A stretch of 64,000 nt of DNA, taken from Papaver somniferum. Taxonomy: Eukaryota; Streptophyta; Magnoliopsida; Ranunculales; Papaveraceae. A program made the position numbers and the translations under genes. Below are positions 59,472 to 64,000 of the stretch, piece after piece. Numbering within the stretch: position 1 is the stretch's first letter; every line of letters starts with the position of its first letter. Below the pieces are notes generated by a model, which saw only the letters and a program-made list of their open reading frames with translations, did no database searches and was not told the origin of the DNA. The stretch spans positions 192,300,418 through 192,364,417 of the forward strand of contig NC_039358.1 of assembly GCF_003573695.1 (NCBI RefSeq), in the 5' to 3' direction.

Positions 59472-62400
59472 TCAGCCAATTGACAACGAGCCTTGGGCTT
59501 GGGATAATAACGAAGATAGCCGATTCACTTCTCTAGAAGCAGCACCAACGGCCTCCTCGCGGGTTGCTGCTAAATTCTTGAAGTGATTGGTCTGTTCTTC
59601 CCGCTGCGCTAAGGAAGATTGAGCCTTTTCAAGTTTTTCATTTGTGACGCGAAGGCGTCCCTCGAGCTCTGAAAAAGACAACACCACGGAGTTAGCGTAG
59701 AAAAAAAAAGGTCACACTCGATGAAATGGGATTATACCTTCGACACAAGCCGAAGCCTCTTCATACTCATTAACAACCGCATCTCGCGCTTCATCAAGAT
59801 GGTCATATTCCGCGAATAATTTCTTATAGTCTAGTTGAAGGTTGGTGAGAGTAAATTGACAGGCATCTAATTCTACATGCTTCATCGAGTCCATATGACG
59901 AAGGTGGTCGACCTCTTTATTTATCTCTGAGACCCCTTTGCTGAGTCTGTACATGCACACTTCAAGATTCCTCTCAGACTCAGCATGACGAGCTACGTCG
60001 GCACGGGACGCGGAAAGAGCATTGCTGAGAGCGTATACTTCAGCACGAGCATCATCTCTTTCTCTGGCAAGACAGAGCATATTATCCTGGACCCCTGAAA
60101 GAGGAATGGATCGAGCCGTCTGTAATTCTTCTTCCAGCAGCTGAATCCTAGATTCCAACAAGGAAGTACGCTCACGGGCTTCCCGCAGATTATCACGGGT
60201 CCACAGCAGTGTGCCATTAAATAAAACACGATCATGGTTGTACAGATTTTGCATGTCGACCATCTAAACATGCCGCGCGCGCCATACCTCAGCCCGAGCA
60301 TCCCATTTCTTAGCTTCACTCTTAATTTTCTCAACCAAATCTCTAATACGAGATTTTTGCCGAGCTCTTTCGTTTCGAAGCCATATCAGCTCGGGGACGC
60401 CACCCACTGGAGATAGGGTGGGGAGACTCAGACAGAACAACTAAGAAATAGAAGAATGACGACATACGGCGAGGGAAAAGAACCAAACCTGTGAAAGTGG
60501 AAACTTGGCTACGAGTTTGCTCTAACTCAGCGCGCACTGCAACAAGTTCTGAACGAAGACCGGCCTCTGCTTCACCCAGCTTTTCTTTCTCCTTAAGGCT
60601 TTTCTTCAGTTCTTCTATTTCCACCTCAGCCGCAGATAATTCCTTTTCTCGGTGACGAAGCTTAGCCTCGAGCTTCAGAGATTTCGCTTTGAAGAACTGA
60701 TACAGCACGTGGTTACAATGCTCACTCCTCATCATCTACACATTAAGATGACAAAACATTATTTCACCGAAGCATCTGATCGTCACGTAGAAGTATGTAC
60801 GAAAATTTACCTCCAGCACACGCTGCTGCGGAAAGCCATATTGATACCCGTCGGCGATGGCCATCATATCGGCAACGGAAGTAGGAGGCTCCGGCACAAG
60901 GGTAGCTTCGGGAACAATCAACCTTTTTCCCCAGGCTTCAGACACCTGCGCCTTAGAAGACATCTCCATCATGCGACGGGTATACGCGGTTGATTCCTTT
61001 TCCCCAGCAACAACAGGAGCGGGATGAGAGACAAATAGAAGATTCTTTTCCTTAAACCAATCCATGATGGCGTCCTCACCCTCAGACGTCGGCGACTGGG
61101 GAAGATTATCAGCAGGCGCATCAACGACAGATTTTCCCTTCTCTGACACGACCCCCTCAGCACGAATGTTGGCATGCTCCTCCGCGCCTACATGCATAGC
61201 AGGCTCCTCCGCACCAACATATTCTACAGTAGCGTCCCCATTACCATCACCACCAAGAACATCCCAATCATCATTGGGGGAAAGTAAAGAGAAGTCCTTG
61301 GGAAAATCGAGGGCTTCGTCAAAGAACTCCCCCGTGGAATACATCCGATCAAAAGAAAATTCTTGAGAAGTGGGAAGGGTATCCGCGACATCACCAGCAG
61401 GGACGGAAACATCCCCGATAACAACGTCATCAGCCACCACGGCTTTGTTCCTTCCTTCATCACCAACATGACCAGCGAAGACCTCTTCTTCGACATTGAT
61501 AGGGGAGGTACCAGTACGTTCCTCCCCATCTGTAATCTCATCCTCAGCAAACTCTTCGTTCACTGGACTAGTAACTTCTTCTTGGGCTTCAACCTCGCCC
61601 ATCACCGTAGTAGAAGACTGCTTCGGCCTAATCTTTTTCTTCTTCAACACCTGAAACCAACACCACAAAAAGAATTATTTTTCCCGACTGATGGAAGTTC
61701 ATAAAAAAGAAGCGCAGCTAGAATCCGCGTACCTGAGCAGCTGAGGTATTCTTCGGTGGGAGTATAACACCGGAACCATCCTTCTCGTCTCCCTCTACGA
61801 CGTCAAGGGCATAAGGAAAATTCATACCCGCAAAGTTCAGACGCCAGGGACAGAAATCTCCATAGCGAACAGCAGGAGACTCGCGCGGCTTACTATTCTC
61901 GGTAGGCCGCCAACCGCGGGGACCAGGAATCCAACCGTAAGCCCACGGACCAACTATCTCGATAACGGTGGCGTGCCACTCGTAGTCATGATCGCGATTG
62001 ATCCTCTCTCGCGCGGGGAAGAGTTTCCGACGACTAGACGCCTCCGTGCCAGGAACATACTTCAGCTTGGCATCGCTGACCTCATTTAACAGACGAATCT
62101 CGCCCCGAGGAGCAGGGAGATTCCGAAGGCTGACACTCCACGGCTTGCGATTCCTACTATTGACGTAATCACCGAAGGAGTTATTGAAATTCTCGGGAGT
62201 ATACCATTCCTTCTCCATGGGATTGGGGACGTAACAAGTCATCGACGTTTCCCCCTTACTCCGCAGATAGCATTCCTTCAGGGCGCGGAGATAATTCCCC
62301 GATAGTTGGGATACGGAACGGCTGTGAGTATTGGTGGAAGAGCCCTCACGACTAGCGAGCACGTCATAGTAGAAGGAATCACCTGATTTGTACAACGGCA

Positions 62401-63040
62401 GCATAAGACCAGCTTCGAATGCTCCAACCGTCGTTAACAAATGGAATTCATCGAACTCATACTTGGAGATAAGCTCATACGTAATATCATCCTCAGGGGC
62501 ATAGAAACGAACCCCGAAGGCTTGAAGCTCATGCTTTTCCTTGAATATTTCGAGATCGATATGCTTGAAGGTTACTTTTTTCCTGCTAACAGAGACACTG
62601 CGTATCAAGGGAGCAGCCTCATCCTCCTCGGCGGGGCCGGATGAACTAACGAACGCTTCCGAAGCTTTTCTCTTCACGGGAGGATTCTTTGAAGATTCAA
62701 CCCTAGGAGCTACACCCTTCGTATTCTTCCCTTTAAAAGTTGGAGAAGACCGCAGATGATGCTCGGGCACTAACGAACGTAGAGGAGGAATGTCAAAAGC
62801 AACAGCGCGGGGCGGAGCCTGCGTACTCCTAGTATCATCACGAGGACGAGCCGCTGAGCGATCGAAGACTCTTCGGGAACCAGACGGAATTGTCGGAGGA
62901 ATCTCTTCCCTAGATGACGAGGCTTTCGCTCCAGAAGAAACTCGACTCCGACGAACATCATCTTGAGACTCTCGACGCGGAGGAGATCTCGATAGCCCAG
63001 AATCAGGAGTCTGATAAGTAATCCGCGGACGGTCAGACAT
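59472..63040 (-). CDS. spliced antisense gene of the retrotransposon, unknown function, coiled-coil rich
   Basis: Six coding exons on the strand opposite to gag-pol: 61733-63040, 60811-61650, 60489-60735, 60288-60406, 59738-60263 and 59472-59668. Each intron is GT-AG with good pyrimidine-rich acceptors, and the phases close at all five junctions (436, 280, then 122 codons over two exons, then 241 over two), giving 1,079 codons including the stop. The N-terminal exon starts MSDRPRI, is Arg/Ser/Pro-rich with an RKKVTF basic patch, then a folded part (about residues 180-330: ISKYEFDEFHLLTTVGAFEAG, LPLYKSGDSFYY, QLSGNYLRALKECYL) that recalls the 'putative gypsy-type transposon' / Transposase_28-like proteins of plants. 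Exon 2 is acidic; exons 3-6 form long coiled coils. Near the end (about 59510) a one-base shift would open a better tail, QLAEETNKMLERIE, to 59294. Function unknown. Confidence 0.75.
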
Positions 63041-63042
63041 GG

Positions 63043-63350
63043 CTGCGAAAAGAATAAAATCAAGAACGAGTTACACACAATCATAAAACATTACCAAAGA
63101 TCAAAAAACCACATCCATAGCAATACACACACGATAACGCAGAAACCCTAAAATTAGTATACATGCTCAAAATTTCATAAAATTCACACCCTCGAAGTAG
63201 TGGCTTCCTTAATTTAAGATGAAGAACAGGGGCAAACTAGTATGCAAGCATCAGAAGAAGTCCTTCATCACAAACAAGGAACAACAGTAGCAGAGAATTC
63301 ACAAATCAACACAGCGTGAAACAGTGGAAATAAAGAAAATAAAAACTTAC
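63043..63350 (-). other. leader intron of the antisense gene
   Basis: On the minus strand GTTTTTGCCG is followed by GTAAGTTTTT at 63350 (donor), and TTCTTTTCGCAG ends at 63043, two bases before the ATG exon. The non-coding first exon must lie between 63351 and the 3' LTR at 63748, so transcription starts inside the element and near its right end. Confidence 0.65.
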
Positions 63351-63414
63351 CGGCAAAAACAGCAGTAGAAGAAACAAACAGGGGAAGCGGGCGTGATTAA
63401 TGCTAAGGTGCAGA

Positions 63415-63495
63415 GAATTTAAGATCACAGGTGCAATGAAGACTGACAAAGAATTTAAGGTCACAGGTTCAATGAAGACAGACAGTAAATTTAAG
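63415..63495. repeat. 36-bp tandem repeat in the antisense leader/promoter region
   Basis: GAATTTAAGATCACAGGTGC at 63415 and GAATTTAAGGTCACAGGTTC at 63451 start two 36-bp copies (three to five substitutions); a partial third starts at about 63487. It lies directly upstream of, or within, the non-coding first exon of the antisense gene. Confidence 0.85.
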
Positions 63496-63731
63496 GGCTG
63501 AAAAAAAAGAATGAAAACATGAGAGAGCGTTTAGGAAGAATGAAATTAAATTTCCTTTCTATCCTTAAAATACCCGAAACAAAGAGAAGGAAATTAAGGG
63601 AGGAATGGGAAACGTGCCCGTTACATAAGCAGTTAATGCACGAATAAAAGACGTGCCCAAGTATCTAGGAGAAGTTATTAGGAGTGAGAAGAATATGCGA
63701 CGATAGTTTTTCTTCAAGGCACCCATTAGTC

Positions 63732-63743
63732 ATTCAAGCCCGA
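63732..63743 (+). other. polypurine tract
   Basis: GAAGAAAAGGGG followed by CAAAT and the 3' LTR. A GGGGCAAAT end is usual in Tat/Athila-type elements; the tract primes plus-strand DNA synthesis. Confidence 0.7.
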
Positions 63744-63748
63744 AGAAA

Positions 63749-64000
63749 AGGGGCAAATTGTGTACACATATATCTCACTATCAGACACGTGTATATAAAA
63801 AGATACGTGGAAAGCATGCAGGCCAAAACATCAAAACATGATGCGTCACGAAACACCAAATAAACCCCGAGGAGTTACTTTATCTCATCCCCAAAAGAGA
63901 AGCTAAGATCAACGGTGGAGAGAAAGTTAGCTGACACGGACTGACAGGGGCAGAAGACACTTGTCTGACACGAGCAGACCCCTCAACTACCCGCATTAAA
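63749..64000 (+). repeat. 3' LTR, first 252 bp (cut by window end)
   Basis: Matches 51224-51475 at 251 of 252 positions without gaps. The rest, including the target-site copy, lies beyond the window. Confidence 0.95.

Larger units (their letters stand above)
51224..64000 (+). mobile_element. young Ty3/Gypsy retrotransposon, Tat-like, 3' LTR cut by window end
   Basis: Order on the plus strand: 5' LTR (858 bp), primer binding site, gag, protease, reverse transcriptase, RNase H, a second RNase H-like domain, integrase, a 3' region holding an antisense gene, polypurine tract, 3' LTR. The second RNase H and an antisense gene before the 3' LTR are traits of the Tat lineage. The predicted full length is about 13.4 kb if both LTRs are equal. 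The 252 comparable LTR bases (51224-51475 against 63749-64000) differ at one site only (GTTAGATGAC against GTTAGCTGAC) with no indel, so insertion is recent. The gag-pol frame nevertheless holds six stop codons. Confidence 0.92.

Overview
This is nuclear DNA of a flowering plant. Two spliced housekeeping genes have plant-type GT-AG introns and plant-only or plant-typical families, and about three quarters of the window is transposable-element sequence (LINE, PIF/Harbinger, pogo-like, Copia and Ty3/Gypsy of the Tat type). The gene sequences look eudicot; a basal eudicot such as Ranunculales/Papaveraceae is a guess I cannot test here.

Layout. 1-5.3 kb: a LINE endonuclease fragment, a retroposed 3' end with a poly-T tract, hAT-like repeat patches and short tandem repeats. 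5.36-9.71 kb (minus): a three-coding-exon gene for an 856-residue membrane/coiled-coil protein of the plant 'stress response NST1-like' family, with a leader intron. 11.67-14.91 kb (minus): a complete ten-exon A1-type cyclin gene of 489 codons, assembled with every exon phase closing. 16.2-25.1 kb: a PIF/Harbinger DNA transposon with convergent SANT-like and transposase genes, both broken, a candidate tandem zinc-finger ORF, and a nested 2.83-kb Copia-type solo LTR with a perfect 5-bp target-site duplication. 26.5-33.7 kb (minus): a full-length L1-type LINE flanked by a 14-bp target-site duplication, with ORF1 open and ORF2 broken. 33.7-48.4 kb: mostly gene-free; it holds a tRNA-like cloverleaf and a Copia LTR remnant. 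48.4-50.2 kb: a Tourist-like MITE and a pogo-like element that keeps only the tail of its transposase gene. 51.22 kb to the window end: a young Ty3/Gypsy (Tat-like) retrotransposon whose 3' LTR runs off the window.

The most notable object is that Gypsy element. Its two LTRs differ at 1 of 252 comparable bases, so it inserted recently. Even so, its single gag-protease-pol reading frame carries six in-frame stop codons and no frameshift. Between pol and the 3' LTR it carries a second gene on the opposite strand: a leader intron plus at least six coding exons, in phase across every junction, for a roughly 1,080-residue protein with an N-terminal domain of retrotransposon-associated type and a long coiled-coil C-terminal half. 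Antisense ORFs are known in some Tat-lineage elements; a gene this large and this intron-rich deserves direct study.

The two cellular genes lie head-to-tail about 1.4-1.6 kb apart and appear independent. The other genes serve, or once served, transposition.
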